Below are positions 33,480-44,290 of a stretch of 64,000 nt of DNA, in pieces. A program made the position numbers and the translations under genes. The notes beneath the pieces are model-generated. The model saw nothing but the letters and a program-made list of their open reading frames with translations. It was not told the origin of the DNA and searched no databases. The stretch's first letter is position 1, and every line of letters starts with the position of its first letter. This stretch comes from Pseudeuparius sepicola. Its lineage: Eukaryota > Arthropoda > Insecta > Coleoptera > Anthribidae. The DNA lies in assembly GCA_963920635.1 (NCBI GenBank), contig OY987305.1:2762653-2826652 (forward strand), in the 5' to 3' direction.

Positions 33480-34975
33480 AAAATCATCAAAATGCACACG
33501 TTTGTAGTCAAAATCATCAAAATGCACACGTTTGTAGTCAACCAAAGTAAAGTAACATTACCTGTAATAGGTTATGTCCTAAAAATATCACTTTGGCCAC
33601 TCACCACTAGCGTTTCATCAAGTCGAGAAATCTTGACTTGACCGTAATTTCTTGATTTGACTTGAAATTCAAGATCAAGAAATTAAATATATCTTGACTC
33701 GATGGTTTCTTGAAAGCAAAAGTCTTGACTTGAATTCAAGACTTCTTGAAATTTCTTGAAATTGCTTGAAAAGAAGCGGCGCGCGAAGTTTAATGTGTTT
33801 AAATTCATGGCTCTCAAATCCCGACGTATCCATCTTGGATACCTCCAAGCAGTAGGTCATATTATTATTTTTTTTGTTATATTTTGCAAGTTAATTTTTA
33901 TTTTTTTGTTTTGTCTTATAAAAAGAATATTGTTTTGCCCGTTGTATTTTTAAGTTCATTATTATTTTTTTGTTTTGGGTTATAACATGAATATGTTTTG
34001 TTTGCTGTATTTGTAAGGTCATTTTTATGTTTTGTTTTGTGTGATAAAAAGAAATTGTTTTTTTATCATAATCATAGATTTTTATTTTGTAAGCTTTATA
34101 GACGTGTTTTTTTTATTCATATTAAAATCTAAAGTATGCATCTAAGTAAATTATCATAGGAATTTACCTAAAGCAATTATTATTTTATAGTCACTAATAA
34201 ATACAGACCGGATTTTAAGCATTATGCTTATTGCTAAATTTTATAAGCAACCATGATATATTTAATTTCTACAAGAATTATGCAAAACTATAAGTATATT
34301 GTGACAGTTTTTTGTGTTTTTTTTTTTCATTTTTTTGCGTTTTTTTCTCCAGTCTCTAGTAAAGACAGGATTTTAAGCATCACGAATTACCCAAAACTAA
34401 GTATATTGCGATAGCAGTTTTTTTTTGCTTTTTTGAGGTTTTATGCTTTTTTCCCTTTGTGCCTATTTGAACTTTTCCATGTATGTTTACATAATTTTTA
34501 AAAATTTATTTTTGTTTAATTTGCTTATTTTTGGCAAATTTTGTGCTTTTTAAGCACTTTTTTCACTTTTTTTGCCCTTTTTTATCCTGTCTCTACTAAT
34601 AAAACTTAATTTCAAGATATTCAAGATTTCTTGGTTTCTTGACAAGAAATCTTGATCTTGAAATAGAAAATCTTGACTTTTCTTCGAAACAGTTTCAGAT
34701 TTCTTGACTTGAAAATTTCTTGAAAATTGTGAAACCCTACTCACCACACAATTTTTGTGTCCCACCGTATTCAAAGTCAGTCACTATTATCATAAATGCT
34801 AATAAATAGTTATAAATTAACAAAAAACACTTGAAAACGCGAAAACAATCAGAGAAAATGACACATTTAATCCCATTATTAAACCCACATTTCCAAATGA
34901 AATGCTGTAAACTCACTCTGTTTACTTTGTGTTGTTGCTCCCTCTATTCTTGCTTATTTCTCTGATAACATAGGA
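33480..34975. mobile_element. MITE family B, copy 3 (split by a hAT element)
   Basis: The left part contains a 29-bp duplication (AAATGCACACGTTTGTAGTC twice, 33480-33545), then TCACTTTGGCCACTCACCAC. The right part resumes at 34740 with CTCACCACACAATTTTTGTG and ends in TGCTCCCTCTATTCTTGC. hAT insertion at 33608-34739. Confidence 0.72.
33608..34739. mobile_element. Non-autonomous hAT element (1132 bp)
   Basis: Perfect 8-bp duplications CTCACCAC flank the insert (33600-33607 and 34740-34747). The termini are TAGCGTTTCA and TGAAACCCTA, a 9/10 inverted repeat. Subterminal regions on both sides are packed with variants of TCTTGACTTGAA and TTTCTTGAAA, as transposase-binding repeats would be. The core is T-rich with no transposase. 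MITE B copy 2 shows the unoccupied site. Confidence 0.85.
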
Positions 34976-36224
34976 ATGCCACTTAATTCAACAAAAAATA
35001 TTTTTTGTTTATTTCCTAGGGAGGCAGTCAACTTTCAATGTACACGCCGTAGGTGTTAGAAAAAGCTCCCTAGAGGTTAAGCATCTTAATTTTACTATTA
35101 TTCTTTCTGCAAGCTGGTCTTTCGTTTCTTGTGACATAGTTGAAGTAGCTCCTTTAATCGTTCGTTGTTTATTGCCGTCCTTGAAAAAAAAGTCACTTAA
35201 TCACCAATGGTCGCGGCCACACGGAACTCCCGCCGTTTTTTCCACACCGCCGTAAGTGGATAACAATGTCGGCGTTAGAAATTCCAAAAATTCCGCGCCA
35301 TTATAAATGAGCCATTGTTATTCGGGGCATCTTTAAGTCTATTTTCGGCCGTGGCGCGGAAACAGTATTTTTTACTCCCTGGGCCGGGGGGACCGGTGTC
35401 GGGAAATGATGACGTACAACTTTTACCGAAATATGATTAATGTGCCGCGGGCAAGTGATTAATGAATTCTGCCAATGCAGAGAATGTAATCAAATAAGTA
35501 TAGATTTCTTGAATAATTTGTTTCGGCGCTTTCATCCTGGAGGATCGGATTAATTTGTCGTTTTTCGAGGGCCAGATTTTTTCGGTGACGTCACCCATGT
35601 TTTCTGCATTACTCACACCTCGCACACATTCCTGCACGCTTGTCGAATATTTTCGCCGCCTACCAGAAATATTTTAGGGAGAAAAGTATATTATTTCTAC
35701 CCGAGTAGAGGAAAGTACCCTAATAATGAGACCACATTACATTTTGTTCTGTATTTGGGCTATAATATATCATAATGCGCAAACTTACGTCGAATACGTT
35801 TAATATATATAGTCTCTATTTTCACTGCAATTTATGTAGGATTGCCAAATATTAACAGTTGTTGCGTAAATGAGAATTATGAAAAAAAAGTCAAATCTTC
35901 AATTTTTAAAATTGGGTGCATAATATAACAGAAACACTACTTGCCACAAAATAATTTTTATTTCAAAAACTTTAAAAAAATATCAAATTAACCTAGTATA
36001 CAACAATTTAGTTACATAACACTTGACACACTCAACAGGTTTCTAATATAGACAGTCTCATATTAAGGTTTAACAAAAATACTACTTACCACAAAATAAT
36101 TTTTATTTCAAAAACATTAAATGAATATCAACTTAACACAGTGTACAAATCTTTAATTATATAAAACTTGACATTCTATTCAAATTATTAGTAATCTAAA
36201 TTGGGTGAGGCGAGTCTCCCTATA
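34976..36224. other. No gene recognised
   Basis: 35000-35700 is GC-richer and not repeated in the window. At 35700 a GAGTAGAGGAAAGTACCC start resembles the left end of the element at 51000. Within 35880-36180 a segment with CTTACCACAAAATAATTTTT occurs twice (about 35939 and 36086). Confidence 0.35.
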
Positions 36225-36577
36225 CAGTGTGGATAGAAATTGTGGAATATTGCTTATATTTCTTAAAATATTCCTCATATCAAAAACTTGTTCTAATAAA
36301 TGTGTTAGGGGAAATTATTTCCCGTTTAGTGATATCAAACAATCTTTCGTATCACAAAAAATGTGGTTGCCATGGTAACCGACTTGATTTTTTTAAATGG
36401 CACCATATACGTTTTTTGGGGAAAATTGATACATTGGAACTTTCTGAATACGATACAATACAATTTGAATGGGATCGCATAAGAAAAAAATACAAAAAAA
36501 AATAAGTTTTCTATTATGCTATTGACAATGTTTATCAAAATAATTATTAACATCAAGTTAGCCATGCCAAAATCAAA
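36225..36577. mobile_element. MITE F, copy 2 (left part)
   Basis: It starts CAGTGTGGATAGAAATTGTG after TA and follows MITE F to GTTAGCCATGCCAAAATCA, where it stops against repeat G. It has an intact GTTGCCATGGTAAC palindrome at 36366-36379 and provides the empty site for the LTR insertion in copy 1. Confidence 0.85.
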
Positions 36578-36868
36578 ACTTTTAGGATTTATATTATTAT
36601 ACTATTTGTATTGTTCTTGCAGTGTTTTGAAGGTTTGAAACTGTTTGACGTCAGACGTGAACGTTGACATAACATTTCACACTTCAACTGGATTTTGCAG
36701 TGATCCATTAACGTTAATTTTTACGCGTTTATTTAAAAGTTTTTTTTATTTATATTTATTTTATAAGCGACCCTGGTAAATACTAAAGAAGTATTAACCA
36801 TCCCATTTAAGCTTAACTTAGAAAATGGCGGCCCAGGTGATTACGAAGTTCGCGCAGCTTGACGCTCA
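36578..36868. repeat. Repeat G, copy 1
   Basis: About 290 bp shared with 49452-49737: AACTTTTAGGATTTATATTA, TTTGACGTCAGAC, AAGCGACCCTGGTAA and GAAAATGGCGGCCCAG to GCGCAGCTTGACGCTCAT. The copies diverge exactly after GACGCTCAT. No terminal inverted repeats are seen. The ATG in AAAATGGCGGCC opens a short frame in both copies (MAAQVITKFAQLDAH here), but it does not continue in common. Confidence 0.7.
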
Positions 36869-37666
36869 TTCTCCCCACCTCCATATCTCTGTATTATCTC
36901 TGAAATCTTTTAACCTTATTGGTTAATATTTAAAAAATCGGGTCATTTTATAGGTTCATATTGGCAGGCGTTGAATTCTCATTCTAATAAAACCGTAGTA
37001 AAAACGTTTTTACTTCTTCAAATTGTTTTTGTGGTACCTCACATTTGAACGTCATACATATACATTCCCTATAGAATATTCACACAGCCCGAGGAGTAGT
37101 GTGGTGGCTCCATCACGGGCGTAGCCAAGGGGGGGGTTTCGGGGGTTCAAACCCCCCCCCCCCCCCCGAAATAAGCAAAATATTACCTAATATTATACCG
37201 AAAAAATACGAGGAGTGAAGAGTTAAATTATTATTACGTTTGAATATATGTAGTAATAGTAGCGCCTAGCGCCATCTTTTGACGAGAGGCAGACGCAGTT
37301 GCAGCCGAACTATTTTGTATTGTAGGGACACTTTGCGTTGTTTCTCGATTATTCGCCACGCCCCTCGGTCGAAATGAGCGGAACTTTGTGGAAGTTAGTG
37401 GAAGTTCGTGGAAGTTTCTGGACGGCTACTGGGCTGCTATATAAGCGGCGCGTGACCGCGGTTACGGCAGTATTGTTCCATGCGAACTCGAAGCGAATAA
37501 AAGTGAAAAGTGGTGAACGAATAGTGAAGAAAATTAAGTGTACCGTGTAAGTGAGTAATTATTTTAGTGCACTGTTATTCGATGACCTTGTTAAGGATAG
37601 ATACGTGAATCATTATTACTGTCGAAAAATTGAGGGGAAAAAAGGAAGGGTGATAAACCTAAAGGT

Positions 37667-37795
37667 ATGGACTACTGGAAAAAGTGGTGTAGTCAAGGTC
37701 AAGGGGTTTCTAATAAAGAAACAAATTTGGATTTAGCTATCAAAGCTTCAGCTACCTTGCATGCTGATAAGAAGACTGCCTACCCCGAAATCTAG
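37667..37795 (+). pseudogene. Possible hAT transposase N-terminal fragment
   Basis: A 42-codon frame (MDYWKKWCSQGQG, then LDLAIKASATLHADKK) ends in TAG where the next frame carries the transposase C-terminus. It may be the start of the ancestral ORF. The family match is uncertain, and its position in the element is the main argument. Confidence 0.4.
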
Positions 37796-38060
37796 TTTGG
37801 AATGCCTAGATATGTGCGATAAAAACCTTTATCCTAATATTTACACATTACTACAAATCTTGGCTACCATTCCTGTATCCACTGCTACCCCAGAAAGGTC
37901 TTTCTCGAGCCTAAGGAGACTGAAAAACTATTTACGAAACACTACAAGTAAAAACAGACTTAATGGTTTGGCTCTAATGAACATTCACTATGGAACAGAA
38001 ATTCATGCAGATGAAGTAGTGGATATATTTAAAAGAAAAAGCCGAAGATTTCTTCTTTAA
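37761..38060 (+). pseudogene. hAT transposase C-terminal dimerisation domain
   Basis: The 99-codon frame contains LPTPKSSLECLDMC, YPNIYTLLQILATIPVSTAT, PERSFSSLRRLKNYLRNTT, NRLNGLALMNIH and DEVVDIFKRKSRR. This is the hAT C-terminal dimerisation region (the PVSTATPERSFS and RL-GLALMNIH motifs are diagnostic). The upstream DNA-binding domain and most of the RNase H-like catalytic core are deleted, so no active transposase is encoded. The domain itself is unbroken, consistent with recent deletion. Confidence 0.92.
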
Positions 38061-38262
38061 TGGTTTTAGATTTAGCGCAGAGGAACGAAGTTAATTTATC
38101 CATTTCATTTAAAGTTAAGAACTTTATAAATATGTCGTAGTTTTTCGGATGAATATATAGATATTAAATTTCATGTAAGTATATTTTTGTTGTTTTATTT
38201 ACTTCTCAAACTAAACCCCCCCCCCCCCAAAACTAAATCCTGGCTACGCCCGTGGGCTCCAT

Positions 38263-38823
38263 AGTCTGAATACACCGCTGCAAAGGTTTATAAATACATT
38301 TTGTGCGTTAACGCTAGCATCGTATGGCGGTAAATGGAAATATCTGGCGGCTAAATATACATAACGTTCCCCCAAACTATTAGGAAGGCAGTCGTCAGCC
38401 TGAGATAGTGCACATGTGCCCGACCAAAACCGAAAAACTTGCCGGATAACTCCAATCCGATTTCCCTGAAAGTTGGTTAACGCCGAATCCATAGAACCCT
38501 CGAGATTTACCTCGCCCGTTAAAGTTCGTGATTAAATCGACAAGCGCCCGAATAAACAACTGAGTTTTGACTAATTGAGCGTTGGGCGTAGCAGAAGCCG
38601 CACAAAACGCCTAACAATGGTTATTGTTTATTAAAAGCAAAATTATCAAATGTTATGAAGGACATAACCTAATATTATTGTTCTAGCTGTCAACAACCGA
38701 TCAACCTAACCTACCAATTCATTTTCTGTGATCAGCACTTAGGAGAACTGACCACAGAAGATCATCTTAACATTAGGTTAGGTTAGGTTAGGTTCATACC
38801 ACGTATTCAACGAAACATTTACA
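38263..38823. other. No gene; (TTAGG)4 at 38773-38792
   Basis: Mostly unique-looking DNA. At 38773-38792 four perfect TTAGG units plus TT occur. CCTAACCTA lies nearby at about 38705. Confidence 0.5.
38773..38792 (+). repeat. Interstitial (TTAGG)4
   Basis: Four perfect copies of the insect telomere unit. Such short tracts are common as dispersed microsatellites in insects and do not by themselves indicate a telomere. Confidence 0.8.
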
Positions 38824-38825
38824 TA

Positions 38826-39566
38826 CAGTGTCCTCCAAAAAGTTGGTACCATAGAGGGGAATTTATAATTATTATTATTAATTATTTTATTTGAAATATA
38901 ATATGGGGGTTACCTTTTGCTTCAAATAAGATGAAAAATGACTCACTCAAACGTAGTCATGTGACTTTCGTTATCTGTCAAAAATTACATTTAAAAAAAT
39001 ATATCGCCAAAAATGGGTTTATTTGTTAAAATATCAAAAAGTTTGACTTGAAAAAGTTCTTTCTCTTTCAAATTTACGTAAATGTACCAAATTTAAACAC
39101 TTTATTACAAGGTTTTGTTTTTGCCCATTTTCAATATTTATTTATGAAATTTGTGAAAATTTTAAACATTTGTAACTTCATAAAAACTATTTTATATCAC
39201 TAGCTTTATCATTCTATTAATTTTTTATTACTAATTTCCGATATGAATAAGTATTTTTCAAAAAAAAAGATATTAACGCTTTAAAATTCTATTATGTTTG
39301 CTGCAAAGTTGTCTAGCATTTAGGGTCTAAATTTAGTTACATGACGTTTCCCACTTCTAAATTGATGCCAAAATAAAAGATCATAGTATTTTACGTATCT
39401 AAGCAAAATTCTTGACTTTTATGGAAGAAATAATTATTAACTTCCAGTTTAATTTCACATTAATCGATATTGATGAGTATATAGGCCATGGAGAGAATTA
39501 AAGCAATTATTTTTATTTGACAGTTTAATACTCTTGAAACAGAGAAAGGTAAACATGTTGACTGTT
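38826..39566. mobile_element. Mariner H, copy 1 (left part)
   Basis: TA then CAGTGTCCTCCAAAAAGTT, followed by the same arm as copy 2 through ATGACTCACTCAAACGTAGTC and GGCCATGGAGAGAATT to GAGAAAGGTAAACATGTTGAC, where homology stops just after the transposase start codon. The right arm is missing. Confidence 0.82.
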
Positions 39567-40906
39567 CCTAAACGAAACAAAAAATATATATTTCTCCCTA
39601 TCTATGATCTATCTATGTTAAAACAAAACAAACACTAATTATCACCAATGTTACCAAAGTCTACATAGACATATTGTGCAAGTATGTACAAAACAACACG
39701 TAGGGATAACAAAAAATATAAAATCCTAAATAAAACATAACAAATAAATGTTTCTCGATTTTTCGTTTCCTACGTACCTAATATGCTTGTTACAATACTC
39801 ATTTTATGATGTAATATACAATTATACAATATCTTCATGTAGACTTTGTATAATAAAATAATCTCGACAACAATAACGAAATTGAGAAAATGCAAACTTT
39901 TATTTCACTCTAAATTTGTAGTCACGCGGCACGCGTGTTTATCATTCTTCGCACGTGGTTGTAATAGTGTGAAGCAAAATAATGATTTTCCAGGGGGAGG
40001 GGCAACTGCAAAATAATGATTTTCCAGGGGGAGGGGCAACTGCCCCCCGTTGCCCACCCCTGCGGGCGCCCATGTTGGTCGCCTAAAATCGACTAAAATA
40101 TCCAAAGAGACGAGACTGACAAAATATACCCTCAAATTACCTTCAGAAAAATTTACAAATACAACGAACGACTACCTTGTTAACCAATTTACGAAGTAAC
40201 CAACTTCACAAGGTGAAAACATTTCCGCGAAAATTCATCGGCCCGAAAGGCCCCTGCCCGACCATAATTGTTAATTTTAGTATGGTTTAATTGCCCCTTT
40301 GCCATAAAACACTTGCATAAGTAATTAATTATGGTGGGGCTACTCTGATCTGAGGCAATTTTGTGGCCGCCCTAAAACAAGGAGGTAATTAATTGAAAGA
40401 ACCTAATTAAAATTTTAATAGAAAATAAAACTGGGCTAGCTTACCGGCTTACCGCTGTGGCAAATAGACCTCAGGTAATGTCGATAGGCAACCCAACAAA
40501 CACAAATGTATTCAGGTTTGTTAAATTCTTATTGGCTGGACCTAACCTTGGTGTTCTGTGATTATGACAGTTCGTGCAGCAGTCTTTGTATAGTGATGTT
40601 GTTGTTGGATGTTTTCAGTGCACCCAGCTCAATTTTCATTGCAGGTGTTTTAGGTCTAGCCAATTTAAATTACTTAACTTTTGGAATTTACTAATTTTGG
40701 CGGCTAAATTTATGTTTAGGGAATGACGTGAACATAATCGAAACCTTATACCCTCAGTTTCAAATAGCGAGTTTACAGTTCGTATATTCGAACTCCTATA
40801 ATTGTCGCAAACTTATTATGGAAAGTTGTATGAATGAGACTTGTGGGGGGGGGACGCAAAAATGCTCTATTCCATTCCACCCGTCAGGATATTTTTAGAT
40901 TATCTC
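39567..40906. other. No gene; isolated hAT-type end near 39973-40061
   Basis: A 37-bp direct duplication (CAAAATAATGATTTTCCAGG, then GGGAGGGGCAACTG, twice, 39975-40050) is followed by CCCACCCCTG. On the minus strand this reads CAGGGGTGGGCAAC, a common hAT terminus. No second end was found. The remainder shows nothing recognisable. Confidence 0.4.
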
Positions 40907-40988
40907 CAGTGGCGTAGCTAGAAGTCATGGGGCCCCGGGGCAAAAAATTTTTGGGGCCCCCCTATACCTCAACTAATTATTATATATA

Positions 40989-42235
40989 CAGTGTCCTCCA
41001 AAAAGTTCGCACCATAGGGGGGAAATTTTTTAATTATTGTTTTGTTTTGAAATTTAATTTTGGGGTCACCTTTTGCTTGAAATAAAATAAAAAATGACTC
41101 ACTCAAACGTAGTCATGTGATTTTAGTTTATTTGTTAAAATGTCAAAAAGTTTTACTTGAAAAAGTTGTTTCTTTTTCAAATCTACATAAGTGTACCAAA
41201 TTTGAACGCTCTAGTAAAAGGTTTTGTTTTTTGTCAATTTTTAATATTTATGAAATTTGTGAAAATTTAAAAAAATTGTAACTTCGTAGCAACTATTTTA
41301 TATCATTAGCTTTATCATTCTATTAATTTTTTATTACTAATTACCAATAAGAATAGGTATTTTTCATTTAGCATTTAGGGTATAAATTTAGTTACATTAC
41401 GTTCTAAATTGACGCCAAAATAATAATAAATTAAAATAACATCAAACTATTTTACGTATCTAAGCAAAATTCTTGAGTTTTATGGAACAAATAAATAATT
41501 ATTAACTTTCAGATTAATTTCACATTAATCGATATTCATGAGTAGGCCATGGAGAGAATTGAAGCAATTGTTTTTTTTTGACAGTTTAATACTCTTGAAA
41601 CGGAGAAAGGTAAAAAATGTTGACTATACAAGACAAAATTTTAATTGTTTTCATGTGTGTAGAAAATATGACCTATCGACAAGTTGCTGAAATTTTTAAT
41701 GCACGACATCCGGAAAAAAATGAACATATCTCGACTATGAGTAGAATTTTAGTAAAATCTAAATAATTTTAAAAACCTCACAATCACAAACATAACAGAA
41801 TTTTAAGGCGTTGATATCATTTTCTTTTGAAAAACACTTATTCTTATTGGTAAATAGTAATAAAAAATTAATAGAATGATAAAGCTAATGATACAAGTTA
41901 CAAGTTTTTAAAATTTTCACAAATTTCATAAATATTAAAAATTGGCAAAAAAACTAAATCTTTTATTAGAGCGTTCAAATTTTTTACACTAACGTAAATT
42001 TGAAAAAGAAACAACTTTTTCAAGTAAAACTTTTTGATATTTTAACAAATAAACCCATTTTTGGCGATATATTTTTTTAAATGTCATTTTTGACAAATAA
42101 CGAAAGTCACATGACTACGGTTGAGTGAGTAGTTTTTCATCTCATTTCAAGCAAAAGGTAATTCCAAATTTTAAATTTCAAATTAAAACAATTAAAAATT
42201 TCTCTACTATGATTCGAACTTTTTGGAGGACACTG
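40989..42235 (+). mobile_element. Mariner H, copy 2 (1247 bp, TA target duplication)
   Basis: The termini are CAGTGTCCTCCAAAAAGTTC and its reverse complement, each with TA. Inverted arms of roughly 580 bp include ACTCACTCAA(A/C)CGTAGTCATG. The short centre holds an N-terminal transposase remnant at 41617-41766. The left arm lacks part of the sequence found in the right arm and in copy 1. Nested in hAT K. Confidence 0.9.
41617..41766 (+). pseudogene. Tc1/mariner-family transposase N-terminal (HTH) remnant
   Basis: The frame begins MLTIQDKILIVFMCVENMTY, followed by RQVAEIFNARHPEKNEHIS and MSRILVKSK plus stop (49 codons). The FNARHP motif followed by S-MSRIL matches the helix-turn-helix N-terminus of insect mariner-type transposases. 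The remaining 300 or so residues are absent, replaced by the right inverted arm. The start codon is conserved in copy 1 at the same place. Non-functional. Confidence 0.75.
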
Positions 42236-42540
42236 TATATAGCTGACGACGGATACCGACGCATCACCGCGCTGGCGGGATGCAGGGACTCGGGAAGCAC
42301 CACATTGTTGCCACTGTTGTCAAATTGGGCCAAATTTAGAAAGAGTAGCAGTAGAAAAATAATAAATATGTAAATCTAATTAAAAAAATATACATTTCCC
42401 TTCCTGCTATACTCTAATGGTTTTTGTGGGATTATTTTGTGGGATTCTTTATATTTCCTTAATATCGCGGCTCCTGGTTGATCCGGGGCCCCGGGCACTG
42501 CCCCGGTTTGCCCTACCATAGCTACGCCTCTGGTTATCTC

Positions 42541-42824
42541 TACAGATGATAAAAACATCACCAATAAAGTAGATGAAGGTGTTCTGTCACCTAACCTATT
42601 TGTTTTATCTCGATAATACAACAGTTTGATGGCATATAGAAATTTTTAATTTATCTTGTTTTTACCCTTCTGCGCTAAAGGCATTTGAATGAGATCACGT
42701 ATAAAGCTAGACTCGAACTATTGACTAACCTAGAGAGACAGGTGCAGATACGGGTGTCAAACTTCAGAGAAAATCCAACACGAGGGTGTCAGATGCAGGC
42801 TCGACCCGTGAGTTATTCTATTGT
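42541..42824. other. No gene recognised
   Basis: A short stretch between hAT K and family E with nothing recognised. Confidence 0.3.
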
Positions 42825-44290
42825 AGAGGTGGGTCAAATCGGGGTGGATAGTCCCGCTGTTGAAGTGCTACGCAGAAACTAACTTTTATGTATTTTTTAT
42901 GTTTTTGACTTTTTTTAAATAGAGCAAAGAAAAGATATATACCTTGAGATATGCATTAGACAATTATTAAGAAAAATAATACCTAAAATTGAGATAATTG
43001 CGAGGATAATTCACTCACCTTTCAGAAATTCGGTAATTATTTCCAATGGTGTAATCCACTACTCCCGATTTTCTTGAAATTTTGGCTACCTCCCCTATTT
43101 TCCAGGTCCCTGAACACGAATCCGGCATTGATTTTTCCCGGTCGGAAGTAGTTTTCGAAAATTTCTTTTTGACATCCCGAATTTCACGACGATATTTTTG
43201 TGGTTGTAATCGGGATGAATTTTTACTGTACGCAGCTCAAACTAATCACCACACTATTTTGCATCTTTTGCAACATCGAAACTTCGCGAAAATCCGCGGA
43301 AAAACCGAAATTTTGAAAGATTTTTGCCGTGTTTACGTACGCTATTTTCGCCCGACGTACTCTCTCTACTCTACTTTATTACCCTCTACTCTACTTACGC
43401 CTATGGAGGCGGTTTCACATAGCACTCGACTGCGATCGCAGTGACTGTTTGGTGGGCGTGGTTGCTCTGCCAAACGAATATCGATGTGATCGGAGTACAC
43501 TGTTATCGCAGATCCTCTTATAACTAGAAATATTTCTAATTTTCAGATGATGAAAAAATGTATCATCTAATCGAGTTATATCGATACAATGAATGTCTAT
43601 GGGACATTTAAAGTCACCTCAATATATTTTTCGTATGGGATTCGCATAAATTTTACACGTCTTCCATAATGGGAGACGTGTAAAATTTTGGAAATCTCCG
43701 TCTATACTGTTAATATAATTCAGTCAAAACATGGTCTGCTTAAGAAAGGCGTTTTCACCCAATACCTTTTCTTCTTATATTTACGTCTAATATTTAACAT
43801 TAACTTTTTTTAATCAAAAGGCACATGATAGCATACACTTTTCTTTTATTCGGCGCCATTTTGTAACTACTACTGTCAACACACTTTTGCAAATATTGTG
43901 AAACACCACATAACAGTTCTGCTATAGCCAGTATAAGCCTCCCCCACCGAACAGTTGAACTGTGACTGCAGTTGACTGGTATCTAACCGCCGCTTAAAGC
44001 ATACATTATGAATGGTCGGCCGTCGACGATTTCGTCATCTACTTGTCTCTTTTCGGCTTCAGAGCGGGCGCGTATGCTGTTGTCTCTGTCTCACGTTCAT
44101 TGCATTTATCCTTGTGGATTGCCATACCAGTGAGGTCAATTTAAAACACGGCCAGGCGGCAGCACATAGGAATGAATTATTATTAGACATTAGTAATCTT
44201 GACTCCATTAGTATTAGGTAATTGGGGAGTTTTTGCATGAAAATGTATAAATTGTATTTTTTTAAAGATAGTTTATTATTATCTAAACAT
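42825..44290. mobile_element. Repeat family E, copy 2 (uninterrupted, reverse of copy 1)
   Basis: It contains the family E landmarks in opposite order, from GAGGTGGGTCAAATCGGGGT to CAATTGGGGAGTTTTTGCAT. A segment of about 60 bp near 43925-43995 (CAGTTGAACTGTGACTGCAG) is absent from copy 1. A 120-codon frame at 43082-43444 exists only here. It provides empty sites for mariner D and for the 16001-16720 insertion. Confidence 0.7.

Larger units (their letters stand above)
37114..38254 (+). mobile_element. hAT element (1141 bp) with internal deletion
   Basis: 8-bp duplications GGCTCCAT (37106-37113 and 38255-38262) flank termini CACGGGCGTAGCCA and TGGCTACGCCCGTG, a perfect inverted repeat. C-runs lie next to both ends. 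Inside are a TATATAAG promoter-like box near 37438, a short frame at 37667-37795 and the hAT transposase C-terminus at 37761-38060. Perfect ends and duplications suggest a fairly recent insertion of a deleted copy. Confidence 0.92.
40907..42532. mobile_element. hAT-type element K (split by mariner H copy 2)
   Basis: The termini are CAGTGGCGTAGCTA and TAGCTACGCCTCTG. The flanks are ATTATCTC (40899-40906) and GTTATCTC (42533-42540), a 7/8 match to an 8-bp duplication. GGGGCCCC-rich subterminal sequence lies inside each end. Without the mariner insert only about 380 bp remain, so this is a MITE-sized hAT. Confidence 0.75.

Noticed and set aside
43082..43444. 120-codon frame in family E copy 2
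   Set aside because: Copy 1 of the same repeat does not preserve it, so coding selection is unsupported.
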